Shown here: positions 1 through 10,599 of the stretch, piece after piece | Numbering within the stretch: position 1 is the stretch's first letter | Layout of the letters: every line of letters starts with the position of its first letter | NCBI GenBank assembly: GCA_958298945.1 | Contig: OY282605.1 | Location: forward strand, 42,014,811 to 42,078,810 | Source: Atherix ibis | Lineage: Eukaryota > Arthropoda > Insecta > Diptera > Athericidae | Reading direction: 5' to 3' | Length of the DNA stretch: 64,000 nucleotides | Made by a program: the position numbers and the translations under genes | The notes under the pieces: generated by a model | Database searches by the model: none | The model's input: the letters and a program-made list of their open reading frames with translations, nothing else | What the model was told of the DNA's origin: nothing

Positions 1-424
1 AATTTAATGATTCACTTAAACAAAAAAGACCAAAATTGGTCATTAAGAAAGGTAAAGTGTTCCAACAGGATAATGCTAAAACACATTCAAGTTTGACCAC
101 TCGGCAAAAGCTTATAGAGCTTTGATGGGTTATACTGCTACACCCACTATACTCTCCAGACCTAGCACCTTCCGATTATCATTTGTTCCGGTCTCTACAA
201 AATTGTTTAGACTGTAAAACGTTTAATTCAAATGAGGAGGTCAAAAATCACTTGGATCAGTTTTTTGCCACCAAAGAACAAACATTTTATGAACGTGCCA
301 GAAAGATGGTAAAGGATATTGGATTAGACTGGACAATATTTTATTGAATAAATTGTTAATTCACTATAAAAAATCGTCTTTCATTTTTATTTAAGAGAAT
401 GAAATTACTTCCCGGACAACCCAA
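1..424 (+). pseudogene. mar-B1: 3' end of a cecropia-type mariner transposase gene
   Basis: The left part lies outside the window. The frame from base 3 reads QQDNAKTHSS, carrying the second catalytic Asp, and then YSPDLAPSDYHLF, carrying the third. There are 34 codons between the two Asp, the DD34D spacing of mariner. TGA at 123-125 interrupts the frame, and the natural-looking stop is TGA at 345-347. The terminal inverted repeat is at 401-424 (ends CCGGACAACCCAA), followed by TA. Its reverse complement matches the 5' end of mar-B2 at 47910 in 22 of 24 bases, so both belong to one family. The copy is inactive. Confidence 0.85.
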
Positions 425-426
425 TA

Positions 427-1879
427 TTTGTAGCGTCACTGGAAGACTTCAACGAGAAAGTCTTTATTTTATTTTCTGCCCCAATGTGATTAGTCTAATA
501 CCAAAATTTGGTAAGGTTTTGATCATTCATATAAAAATTCAAAAAAAAATTAATATAAAAATAATAAAAAAACCATCTAGGCAATATTCTGAATATTATT
601 TATAATACAGACTTTTTCATATCCTTTGTCAACAAAGGCGGTTAAATAGTTTTAGAATAAAATTAGAAGGTGCGTCCAATCATTGTATTGGACCATCAGT
701 ACTAAAGGAAGGTTAATAATTTATAGGAATATAAAGAATAAAATTTTTAAAAGCTTTTGCACCTCTACATAATCAAACAGAATTTGCTTTGGTTGAAATG
801 GTCTAGTTTCATTTTCAATTTGATGTGCTAGAAGTTTTTTTCGTACTTACATATTTTTATGTTTTGTTTTTGTCAATTATTTCTGAAAATTGAAAATGTC
901 ATTTGTTTGGCAAACATTTTAACTAGAATGCTTAGAGCGTAAAGGATTAAAGGCATATCCGTTTAATTTTACAATCTAAAAGGGTCTGGCACACAAACAA
1001 CCACAAGCAGGATACCAACACGTTCGCACATTTTTTTTTGTACTTTTATGGTAACATTGTGTTGGTTAAATTGGTAACCATGCTGCTTGGTTTGAATAAG
1101 TGGCTTTGATGGTTATTTTGGCTGCATACCTGATATTACAAAAGAAAATATTCTGATATAAGTGCTTCCTTTTGCTGCTGCTAATTTCATTTCGTTCATC
1201 CTTTTCCGAATATCGTTGTAGGTGTTTTTAATTCAATCTCATCCTTTTTGTTTCATATTTCATCCTTGCCTTTTCCAATTACCTTTCTACACTGTTAATT
1301 GCGTTGAATTTCCGTTAGCAAATTGCCACAATAGCATTGACACTTTTCGAAAAACACGCATAGATGATATTTAGTAGAAAAGATTTAGACCGTATTATAA
1401 TGTTTCATTTTAAAAATACCGGATGCTATTATTCTTTGATGTAAATAATAAAAAACCCTTATTTTGGGGTAAATTTTATTTAATTTTTTTAAATTTTATT
1501 TGAATTTATACTAAAAAATTTCAATACAAAATTAATATTTGTGCAAAGTGTACTTTGGCTAATAAAACAAAAAAAATTGATTTAATAATTTCTTTTTAAA
1601 TTTCGAACATATTTATTATTTGATTTTTATTACATCTATTAGATAAAGTGGAATTTTAGTACGATACACCATGAAATTTTCAGAAAAAATTCATTGATAA
1701 TTATCATCATAACTTATACTATATTAGCTAATGCGTTATCCAACCTGTAGAAATTCTCGTACTTATAATTTGATAACTGACATGTCATTAAAGTAAAGTT
1801 TACGATCTTATGAAAAAGATAGTTTTAACCAGCGAAAAAATTCTACAAAAGTGGTGATTCTGCCGCAGAAACTTTTCCT
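427..1879. other. A+T-rich spacer, nothing recognised
   Basis: No transposase, RT or host-like coding signal was seen in any frame. The short open frame at 399-605 mostly crosses the mar-B1 terminus and flanking A+T-rich DNA and is not credible as a gene. Confidence 0.5.
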
Positions 1880-2300
1880 AAGATAACGCTCAAAAATTTT
1901 TTTCAGCAATGAGGCTCATGACTTGGTCGGTAGATTTGGCAGTAAACAAAATTTTCATATATGAGAATTTAAAAACCCAAAAGTGACTGTGGAGAAGCCA
2001 TTGTATCTCTGAAAATTAACTTACCGGTGTGCATTTCAGTTCGGAGCTATAATTACAGACCGTTTTTATTTTGAAATGAAGAAGAAAATGTTGTTACCTA
2101 CCCAAAAAAATTGTTTGGACATAAACTTAATAAATTTAATCTGGACCATATGTGGTTTAAATAAAATTTTGATAGACACAACACACTAAATTTTGGCTTG
2201 TTTGTGCGAAAAGTTCCCAGCACGCATAATTTCGCGATATGGTGATGTCAATTGACATCCAAGATCGTGCAATTTGACACTGTTGCTAGTAAATTTCAGA
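1880..2300 (+). pseudogene. R1: rosa-like (DUF4817-type) transposase relic
   Basis: The translation around 1890-1970 reads KIFFSNEAHDLVGRFGSKQN, the degraded form of the first-Asp block (F-S-D-E-A-H-F ... N-K-Q-N) of the insect DDE transposase family that begins with the DUF4817 helix-turn-helix. Here the catalytic Asp is replaced by Asn. About 280 bases on, ISRYGDVN followed after a stop by HPRSCNLT corresponds to the family block ISR-GDVNWPPRSCDLTPLDFF that holds the third acidic residue. Stops and frameshifts lie between. It is an old dead copy. Confidence 0.75.
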
Positions 2301-4100
2301 GCATTTAAAAATTAATATCATTGAAGTAAATGTCGAGTCCTGCAAGAAATATTATTGCAATTATTTATATTTTGTTGTTATTTATTTTAAATAATAAAAT
2401 TAATTTTATAGTTTCTATTATTAATTTTATAATTTTTTTTAACATAATTTAAATGGTAAATTGTACTAAATGGTATATTTTGTATAAAAGAAGTTTCCAG
2501 ATTAAGTACAAAACAAAAAAATGCCAATATTTCGTTACTGAAAATGTACCAATTATAAATAAAAACATCTCTAGACATTATTTGGAATGCTGACTATTTA
2601 AATTACTTAAATTATTTAAAAAATTAATTTTAAAAATTCTCTTAAAAAAACATAAAAATAAAATAATTTCAAAAGTTATTTTGTTTTTATTGTTTAATAA
2701 AAAGCTTTCAATTTTTATCATAATTAAAATCTAATTTAAGTGAATATGTTTTAGTGTATTTGTTTTAGATATTATCAGTGCATATAAATTAAATTATTTA
2801 TAAAAATCTAAAGTAGGCATAAGTCGAAAAATTTGCTATTTAAAATAATAAAAAATCAGAAAGATATTTTAAAAAATCATTTTATTGTATAAATAATAAT
2901 TGTAGTAAACAAATATAAAAACAGAAATGCTTTTTCTCAAAATTAAACTTTTATTAATTTTTGGAAATTGCTTTTTAAACTATATGAAGTGAATTAATTA
3001 ATAATTTAGTAGTTTTTTTTCTGAAACAATTGAAATTAGATAAATATTAATTTTATTTGGTTTCAAAAAATTCCTTCGACAAATGGAATTTCTTAAAGAA
3101 AAATTTTCGGCTTTTAATTATTTATGTCTTAAATCTCCGAAGAGTATTTTTCTGGACGGCTATAGTAGAAAGTTCATTATAATCTTGGGGAAAAGGAACT
3201 TTTTACCATAATATATTTTATATTATACGAAACATTAAAAAAAAACATAAGCAATTTTTTAGAGGATTTTGGTTTGTAAGGATAGTAATAAGAACGTTTT
3301 TGATTTTTAGGGATAGGAATAAGAATTCTAATGTTCTTTTCCATAAGTCCAAATTTGTTTTTTAACTGCGATGTATATTAAAAATTTACTATTTCATATT
3401 AACTTTGAATGGTTTTTTAGTCATCTCATTAGTTGGCCAAAGTAATGCATCTTAGTACCATTGAATAATAAAAGAATCGGTAGCTTTTGATAAAGTGTGA
3501 AAGGTTATTTGAGACCTCTTATCTGCATTTGCTTAAACTTTTTAGCTCATAAGCCAAAATTGGCGAATGTGGATATGGGATTGTTAATTATTAAGAGCTA
3601 TGTCGGAATTGATATCCTGTGGAACTCTAGCTAAGCTGACAAAATACTTAGATATGCTGCTATGTAGAAGGAAGTAAGCTCTTGAATTTCTAGAGGAGCC
3701 CAGGATGCCTCACATGAATATAGGCATGAAAAATAACTAGAAAAAATACTATAACATAATTGGATTGTAGAAATTATTTGAAAATAATATTTTTAATAAC
3801 TGAATTGTGTATCCGGAATTATTTATTTGAAAAGCTCGCGGAAAATACATTTTGCTTTTTATGTTCTAACATAGGTTGAATCTATTTCATTGCTATTTTG
3901 GTTTGAGTAACATTTGCCTGTTATTCTTTAACAATAATAGGAAATGATCAATAATAATTTATTATAAAGTATCTTACAATATGCTTAGGTTATTAAAATT
4001 TTTTATTTAAATAATTGTTCACTTATTAATCATATGCCGAGTAAGTCAACCATTCAGTTTATAATAAATAATTTTAAAAATATGCATATATAAAATAAAA
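2301..4100. other. A+T-rich spacer
   Basis: No coding content was recognised. It includes poly(A/T)-rich stretches at 2380-2480 and 2570-2760 and the old dispersed repeat described at 3260-3480. Confidence 0.5.
3260..3480 (+). repeat. Anonymous old dispersed repeat Y, copy 1
   Basis: About 200 bases align with 24060-24240. Shared blocks in the same order are GGAATAAGA, CCATAAGTCCAAATT and the segment around AATGGTT...AGTTGGCC. Identity is low. The parent element could not be identified. Confidence 0.4.
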
Positions 4101-4104
4101 AACT

Positions 4105-4795
4105 GCGCAACAATTATACTACCCATCGATTCCGTGCTCAAGAATTAGGAATATCTCCATCATGTTTGTTAAAAGTTCCCAAAAAAGATTTGCTTTTTTA
4201 CGCGAATAACAGCTACAGGCAAATGACCATTATGTGCGACGAAGTCTATTTCGACTTAGCTGGCTTTTTAAAAAATCGAATAGACACTATTGGGGCACTA
4301 AAAACCCTCAATTCATACACCAAAGACCACTAGACCATCGTAGAAGGCCAGCTGCATCATTGTGCCACATTTCTTTGAGGATGCTGAAGGCAATGCTGTA
4401 ACAGTTACTAGTAACCGCTATCGGGCCATGTTGGAAAACTTTCTTTCGTCCACATCGGATAAATTAGGCCTACAGAAAACGTGGTTCCAAAAAGACGGTG
4501 CCACGTCACACAAAGCTCGCGCTACGATGAAAATTTTGAGAGATATTTTTCGCGGCTGAATAATGCGAAAAAGTGGTGATATTAATCCCCTGTTTTTAAC
4601 CCTTCCGATTTCTTCCTGTAGTGGTACTTAAAGGAAAAGGAATACACTCACAAACCGACCACAACCTCGATGCTTAAGGACAACATTCGAACCGAAATTG
4701 CTGAAATACCATTAAAAGGCGAAATCGAGAAAATGTTATCTAAAGTGTGCTTAAAAGGGCTCGCCTAGAAACCATGTAATCAGCCAATAAAATTT
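4105..4795 (+). pseudogene. R2: rosa-like (DUF4817-type) transposase relic
   Basis: The order of motifs follows the family. RFRAQELGISPSCL matches the helix-turn-helix linker (R-R-A-Q-E-L-G-I-S). After an internal deletion comes CDEVYFDLAGF, the first-Asp block. The open stretch 4362-4559 holds NRYRAMLENF and then FQKDGATSHKARAT, with the second catalytic Asp. After frameshifts, NPSDFFLWYLKEKEYTHKPT marks the third acidic block, and a C-terminal helix ends near 4770. An A-rich stretch follows at 4827. The copy is inactive. Confidence 0.8.
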
Positions 4796-4965
4796 AAATT
4801 ATAAAATTGTATTTTATTTAAAAGTAATAAAAAAAAAAACTTTCATCTGGAACATAAAACTCACCTTGTAACTTTTGCTGTTAAGTTGGTAGTAATGTAT
4901 CTTATTATCAGGTAGAGTTTTGGTCCAATCGGTCAAGTAGTTTGTGTACAGTTTTTCGATATGTA

Positions 4966-5263
4966 GGTTAGGTTAGCTTAGAATGGCTATCCGATGTTTC
5001 ACTTGGACTAAAGGTAGGTCTGTTATGATGCCACGTGATAATCAAAGCAGATGTCACTCTAAGAACAATTTGGCAGTGATCTATGATATAATGACTTAAA
5101 TAATCCAAGAAAAAGTTACCCATAGTTCTTCTGAGGAATGTGAGAAAAAGTGAGAAATTGCCTCCTCTTCCTTTCTACCTTTATAGCTATAACAAAATTA
5201 ATATGCGTGGATATCTAGATATGTAGCCTGTTTTCCTAATGTGCAATGATCTGTTATTATCAT
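4966..5263 (-). pseudogene. LINE-L1 part 2: 3' end of an RNase H-bearing LINE (I/LOA-like)
   Basis: Read on the minus strand, the segment beside the CAG array gives ITDHCTLGKQATYLDIHAY and then, after a frame slip, GRKEEEAISHFFSHS. This is the degraded form of the LTGHC-L-G-H-A...C-C...EEEE-T-HLLCHCPAL tail that follows RNase H in many insect LINE ORF2 proteins. A short 3' untranslated part runs to 4966 and ends in CTAACCTAACCT on the minus strand, a terminal motif I associate with such LINEs in flies (from memory, not searched). It is continuous in order with the RNase H piece at 6613-6995, separated only by the array. Confidence 0.65.
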
Positions 5264-5507
5264 GAACAGCATCATCAACAGCAACAGCAACAACAATAAC
5301 AGAAACAGCAGCATCAAGAGAAACAATAAAAGTAAGAGTAACAGCAACAGCAAGAGCAGCAGTAACAACAACAGCAAGAACAAGAGCAACAGTGCCAGCA
5401 ATAACAATCATAAACAGTAACAGCAACGGCAAAAATAGCACCAGCAAAAGAAGCAGTAACAGCAGCAGTAATAGCAACAGCAATAAAATCAGTAACAACC
5501 TCAAGAA

Positions 5508-5546
<39 letters not shown>

Positions 5547-6249
5547 AAACAGCAACAGCAACAGCAGCAGTAACAACAACAGCAAGAACAAGAGCAACAG
5601 TGCCAGCAATAACAATCAGAAACAGTAATAGCAACAATAGCAACAGCAGCAGCAACAGCAACGGCAAAAACAGCAACAGCAAAAGAAGCAGTAACAGCAG
5701 CAGTAATAGCAACAGCAATAAAATCAGCAACAACCTCAAGAACAACAGCAACAGTAACAGCAACAGCAACAGCAACAGCAACAGTAACAGCAACAGCAAC
5801 AGCAAAAACAGCAACAGCAACAGCAGCAGTAACAACAAGAGCAACAGTGCCAGCAATAACAATGAGAAACAGTAACAGCAACAATAGCAACAGCAGCAGC
5901 AACAGCAACGGCAAAAACAGCAACAGCAAAAGAAGCAGTAACAGCAGCAGTAATAGCAACAGCAATAAAATCAGCAACAACCTCAAGAACAACAGCAACA
6001 GTAACAGCAACAGCAACAGCAACAGCAACAGTAACAGCAACAGCAACAGCAACAGCAAAAACAGCAACAGCAGCAGTAACAACAAGAGCAACAGTGCCAG
6101 CAATAACAATCAGAAACAGTAACAGCAACAATAGCAACAGCAGCAGCAACAGCAACGGCAAAAACAGCAACAGCAAAAGAAGCAGTAACAGCAGCAGTAA
6201 TAGCAACAGCAATAAAATCAGCAACAACCTCAACAACAACAGCAACAGT

Positions 6250-6284
<35 letters not shown>

Positions 6285-6556
6285 TAACAGCAACAGCAAC
6301 AGCGACAGCAAAAACAGCAACAGCAACAGCATCAGTAACAACAACAGCAAGAACAAGAGCAACAGTGCCAGCAATAACAATCAGAAACAGTAACAGCAAC
6401 AATAGCAACAGCAGCAGCAACACCAACGGCAAAAACAGCAACAGCAAAAGAAGCAGTAACAGCAGCAGTATTAGCAACAGCAATCAAATCAGCAACAACC
6501 TCAAGAACAACAGCAACAGTAACAGCAACAGCAACAGCAATAGCAACAGCAACAGT

Positions 6557-6588
<32 letters not shown>

Positions 6589-6612
6589 TAGCAAAAGCAA
6601 TAGTAATAGTTA
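5264..6612 (+). repeat. Higher-order CAG/CAA minisatellite array (5 units)
   Basis: The array is built of CAACAG-type hexamers and also has a larger period. A landmark, GTGCCAGCAATAACAAT, recurs at about 5391, 5599, 5846, 6093 and 6364, giving unit lengths near 208, 247, 247 and 271 bases. Each unit carries the same landmarks in order: the GCCAGCA block, a CAGCAGCAGCAACAGCAACGG block, an AAAAGAAGCAGTAAC block, AATAAAATCAGCAACAACCTC, and then a variable CAACAG tract. Length differences come mostly from the CAACAG tracts. Open frames of Leu, Cys, Val/Ala or Asn/Ser on both strands are by-products of the repeat, not genes. The array sits inside a LINE ORF2 relic. Confidence 0.85.
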
Positions 6613-6995
6613 CCTGTCCTCAGTAGGCTGTCTGTTCTCTTTTGATCTAGCTTAGGACAGATTGTTCTAGATTCGCCAGATTTATTGTTCCACCTCTCCT
6701 TCTCCAGCTTTATAAAGCTCAACGAAATGAGGTGTGAAGCCGTCTTTATAGGAATATATGTCTCCTCTGTAATAGTGTAGGAATCTAGCCAAGTACCATT
6801 TCTGGCTAACTCATCTGCTTTACTATTACTTGGAATGTCACTATATTCGAGAACCCAGACCCGGCAAATCGCCATTCTAGCTTAACAAAGATGGCCTAAG
6901 ATCTGAACATGTCTCAAAAATCTAATCGCACTCTTTGAGTTGATGTTTTGGGCAGAATGCGTTGCAGCACGGCTTGTTCCGAAGGAGCTGAATTT
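6613..6995 (-). pseudogene. LINE-L1 part 1: RNase H domain of an I/LOA-like LINE
   Basis: The minus-strand frame reads INSKSAIRFLRHVQILGHLC, a stop, and then WVLEYSDIPSNSKADELARN. This is the closing half of a LINE RNase H domain, where intact copies have WVPGHSxIxGNEKADELAR, with the active-site His lost to Glu-Tyr. Further on, SRTICPKLDQKRTDSLL matches the linker that precedes the C-terminal zinc-knuckle tail. The frame then runs straight into the CAG array. The upstream RT domain was not found, so the copy is 5'-truncated near 6995. Confidence 0.8.
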
Positions 6996-7274
6996 TTTTC
7001 AAAACAAGATAGATTACTGGAGACATGCTTAAAGGCCCAAATTGGGGCCTTATTTTCATAAAAATATTCGATAACTTAACCTTGCGACTTTAAAGTGGTT
7101 TTATGAGTTTAACATGCTGCTAACTTCAAAGTAGCAAGAAACTTAGAAATGATGTTGGCTCTTTTTTTTTGTTATTTTAGTATTGTTTACTTGAATTTTC
7201 ATTCGGAGGAGAGGAAAAACCATTATAACCCGTCATTTATAATGAGTGTTATAAAGACTTCGTACGAAAAGGGC
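6996..7274. other. Short spacer
   Basis: No recognisable content was seen apart from the beginning of the mariner relic at its right end. Confidence 0.4.
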
Positions 7275-7505
7275 AGATTTGTTGCATAAAAATCTTGGAT
7301 TCTGCATCGCGATAATGGTTCGTCCCATCGCATTCATCAGAAATGACCCCATGCAACCCAAGCTGAAAGTACCACTTTTAGAAAGATTTCTTCTGAAAGT
7401 TTACATTGAAGCTATAAAGGAGATTTCGGAGAAGGAACCGAACGCAATAGTTGTTGTGTAAATAGATGGCAGAAATCTATAACTTCAAATAGAGCCTTAT
7501 TTAAA
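7275..7505 (+). pseudogene. Short mariner transposase relic
   Basis: One frame reads KSWILHRDNGSSHR, close to the second-Asp block W-L-H-H-D-N-A-x-x-H of mariner. Another gives EAIKEISEKEPNA, and a third NRWQKSITSNRALF, which resembles the mariner C-terminal R-W-x-K-C-I-x-S-x-G-D-Y-F-E. The middle, with the third Asp, is lost. The open frame 7279-7461 is an accidental mixture of these frames. Confidence 0.5.
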
Positions 7506-9458
7506 GTAAAAATAATATTTTTTGTTTTATTTAAATATGCTGTGTACCAAATTGACAAAATACAGAGTTTTTCCAAAAACTAAATTTTGTATTTTCGTAT
7601 TAAAAAAAGGTTAAAAAATTATTATTAAAAGAAACTGATTAAAAAAAATTTATCCTTAAAAGAAACTGATGACAATTATGAAAATTTTTTTTACAAAAAT
7701 CACCTCAGAATTATAATAATTTTTATCAATTTTGTGATAATAAGAAAATTTCTAAATATATCCTTTTATTTATTCTAAATTAATATTAAATATATTAAAT
7801 AAAAATTGACTGTGCAAGAATTCGTAAGTGTGAATAAATAATATTTCGGATATTTAATGCGATATAACTTTTTGCGTATAATCTTCATATGAATTTATCT
7901 TAAATATAAGAGATTTACCAAATAATTTAAATTGTGTACATACTTAACACTAATGTTTAGGAAAATCCTCTGTTAGAAAAAACCATGCAAAATAAACAAA
8001 ATATATATTAAATTATTATAATCATATACTCTTAAATACTTCCATAAGAACCTTAGCAGTAATATTTTATTAAAGGTTGTCTATTAATTAACCAAATCTG
8101 CTTAGTATGCTTGACCGCTTTTTCTCTTGGTATACTGCATAAAATAGTATTTAGTATTTAGTCTTCTTCGTTAAAATTTTACACAATTTCATACACTACT
8201 GAGCAGCTAATTAAATTAATTCTGTTCAACGGAACACTTCACACCTTAGTGAAGGTAGTTTACACATAACATATACTACAACTCTTTAGAAATGATAAAT
8301 TTTATGTATTAAATTGTTGAAAGCAAAACAACATTTTTTTTTGTTAATAGTTTTTTTCTTTTTGTTGAATAAATTAGTTTTAATTAAATTAACTAAATTT
8401 TTTCTCTTACAAGAAAGTTTCGTTTTTTTTTATTGGTACGAAAATTATCTTTCTTTTAAAAAGTAAGTTTTAGTAAAGTTTGGAATGAAAAACTTTTTTT
8501 TTTTTTACTCACGTTTGAATTTTTTTTCTAAGCTTTAATCGATATTGATTAAGTTTTCGCATTTTTTTTTCTTAATCAAATCAAAAATGATTAATTAAAT
8601 TATCCAGTTTTAAAATTAACTGAACGAAAGTAAAATGTAAAAAAAAATACAGTTTAAATCAAAGCAATTTAATTGGAAAGGAAATGATACGAAATTTATG
8701 TAAAAATTGTATACCAGGTAAAATGAGCTGTTCAAATAACATATCTTATCAAGTGATATAATCAATGTTAGTGGGTGTGTAGTCATAAAAATATATAATA
8801 ATTATTAGAGTGCGTCTTAAAAAAAAAAATATTTCAAATTTTCTTAAATTTTTGCAAAATATATTATTTAAAACTTCCAACAAAAAAAATATATATTCAA
8901 GTATGGAAATTTAAAATCACCAACATTATTTTTAATTGGATATTATTTCCTAAAAAGTTGGTAAAAATTGTTGAAAAATAATTTGCAAAGCTTACAATAT
9001 ATTTTTAGGCTTAATAACTGATTAATTATTATGTAATATAATGTAGATAAATTTCCATTTCAGTTTTGATGAGTGCGTTAATGTATTTTTTTTTTTATCG
9101 AACGAAACATTTTACAAATGTTATTACATATTATATTCATAGTCATTTATTAATATTAAAAAACCAATTTGATAGGATATATTATTTAACAAATTTCAAT
9201 TATTATAGTTTATTAAAAATAATTTCATGTGAGTTCATTTCTAGGAATATTTTTATTGAAATATAATTTTTTAGCACCTACACAAAAAATAAAATATATA
9301 CCATAATTGATATTATTTACAAATAATTAAAAAGCTTATTTAATATTAAATATTGTAATCAAAAAAAAAAAAAAAAGAGTAGGCAATTTTCCAAGAAATT
9401 TTTTTTTTCTTTATTATAAAAAATTTTTTCCTTAAAGTCTACAATTTAAGCAATAAAT
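7506..9458. other. A+T-rich spacer, nothing recognised
   Basis: There are long A and T tracts throughout. The small open frame at 9066-9266 has no recognisable features. Confidence 0.5.
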
Positions 9459-10133
9459 TTTTATATTTATTTCAATAAGTCCTTATAAAATCCAAGAAAT
9501 TGCGCTCGTAGTGTCGGTAAAGATTTTTTTTTTGTAATATTGTCGACAGGAGATCTGTCAAAATTTCAGCTCGATCCATAGCATAGGTCAATTTCTATCG
9601 TCGATTAAAGTTAACGACATTTATTTGTGCATAACAATGGAAAAAAGCGAGTTTAGGGCTGTCATCAAACATCTCCATTTGAAAGGCTTAAGCCCGAAAG
9701 AAATCAAAGAAATCAATAACGCGTCGTTATTGCAACGGTTGAGCGAGGAAATCAAAGAGAAACGCCCCCATCTGAAGAAGAAAAAAATCCTCTTGCATCA
9801 GGACAATGCGCGTGTGCACACCTGCGCTGTTTCCATGGCCAAAATTGTGGAATTGAAAATGGAATTGTTGTAGCTTCCCGCTTATTCAACAGATTTGGCC
9901 CCGGATGACTATTTTCTTTTTCCCAATCTGAAGAAATGGCTTGGCGGACGACGGTTCACTTCCAACGAGGACGTCATTGCTCAAACGGATGAGTATTTTG
10001 CAGAACTTCCGAAATCCTATTTTTTGGACGGGATAAAAATTTTGGAAAAGGAGATTATGTTGAAAAATAAATTTTTTTTTTAAAAAAACAGTTTTTGTCC
10101 ATCTTCTTTTAAGGACTTATTGAACGACCCTCG
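9459..10133 (+). mobile_element. mar-E2: internally deleted mariner, same family as mar-E1
   Basis: The right TIR (GAACGACCCTCG, ending at 10133 before TA) matches the mar-E1 ends. The left end keeps only TTCAATAAGTCCTTA of the TIR. The transposase frame starts with ATG at 9637 (MEKSEFRAVIKHLHLKG) and then jumps, through a deletion of about half the gene, to a block equivalent to residue 234 of mar-E1. HQDNARVH carries the second Asp. A TAG follows GMELL, and TDLAPDDYFLFPNL carries the third Asp. The C-terminus KGDYVEK with TAA is readable near 10053-10076 in a shifted frame. The first catalytic Asp and part of the DNA-binding domain are missing, so it could at most be moved in trans. Confidence 0.8.
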
Positions 10134-10135
10134 TA

Positions 10136-10599
10136 TAAACGAGATAAAGGTAAAAATCAAGGGGTGGATTTTTAATATTACAATATAATAAGATTTTATC
10201 GTTTTTTATGCTTAAAAGGATTTCTGAAAATTTCGTTCATTATTTATCCTTCATATTCATATAACAAAAAATTCAAATAATATTAATATATTTAGAGTAT
10301 TAAGTTGGAAAAAGACTAACGAGGATGTTGGTATTATAGTCAGTTGATTAATATAAGATTATAAAATTTATATAATAAATTTGATATTCTTATTATTAAT
10401 AAAATCTCTTCTAAGAATTTGAAAACTTTTCCTTTTCAGAACGTTAATAAAATAAGAAATCATTCTGAAATTGATATTGAAATTTATTAATTTTCTTTCA
10501 AAATAAAAAAAAACTTTTAAGGTATAATTTTCTTTTTAAATTGAATTAAAAAATTTACGAAAAAAAAATTGGATAAAGGATATTTTGTAAATCATCCAT
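10136..10599. other. A+T-rich spacer
   Basis: Nothing was recognised. The right boundary with LINE-J1 is approximate, because J1 has no clear A-tail. Confidence 0.4.

Noticed and set aside
4966..4978. Arthropod telomeric TTAGG repeat
   Set aside because: Only two partial units (AGGTTAGGTTAG), and it fits the 3' end of the RNase H LINE on the minus strand.
5187..6483. Long open frames of Leu, Cys, Val/Ala or Asn/Ser over the CAG array
   Set aside because: They are forced by the hexamer repeat, exist in several frames on both strands, and lack any non-repeat domain except the LINE pieces at the ends.
5264..6612. A host gene exon encoding a polyglutamine (opa) tract
   Set aside because: The Gln frame is broken by TAA/TAG in every unit, and the flanks read as LINE ORF2 on the minus strand.
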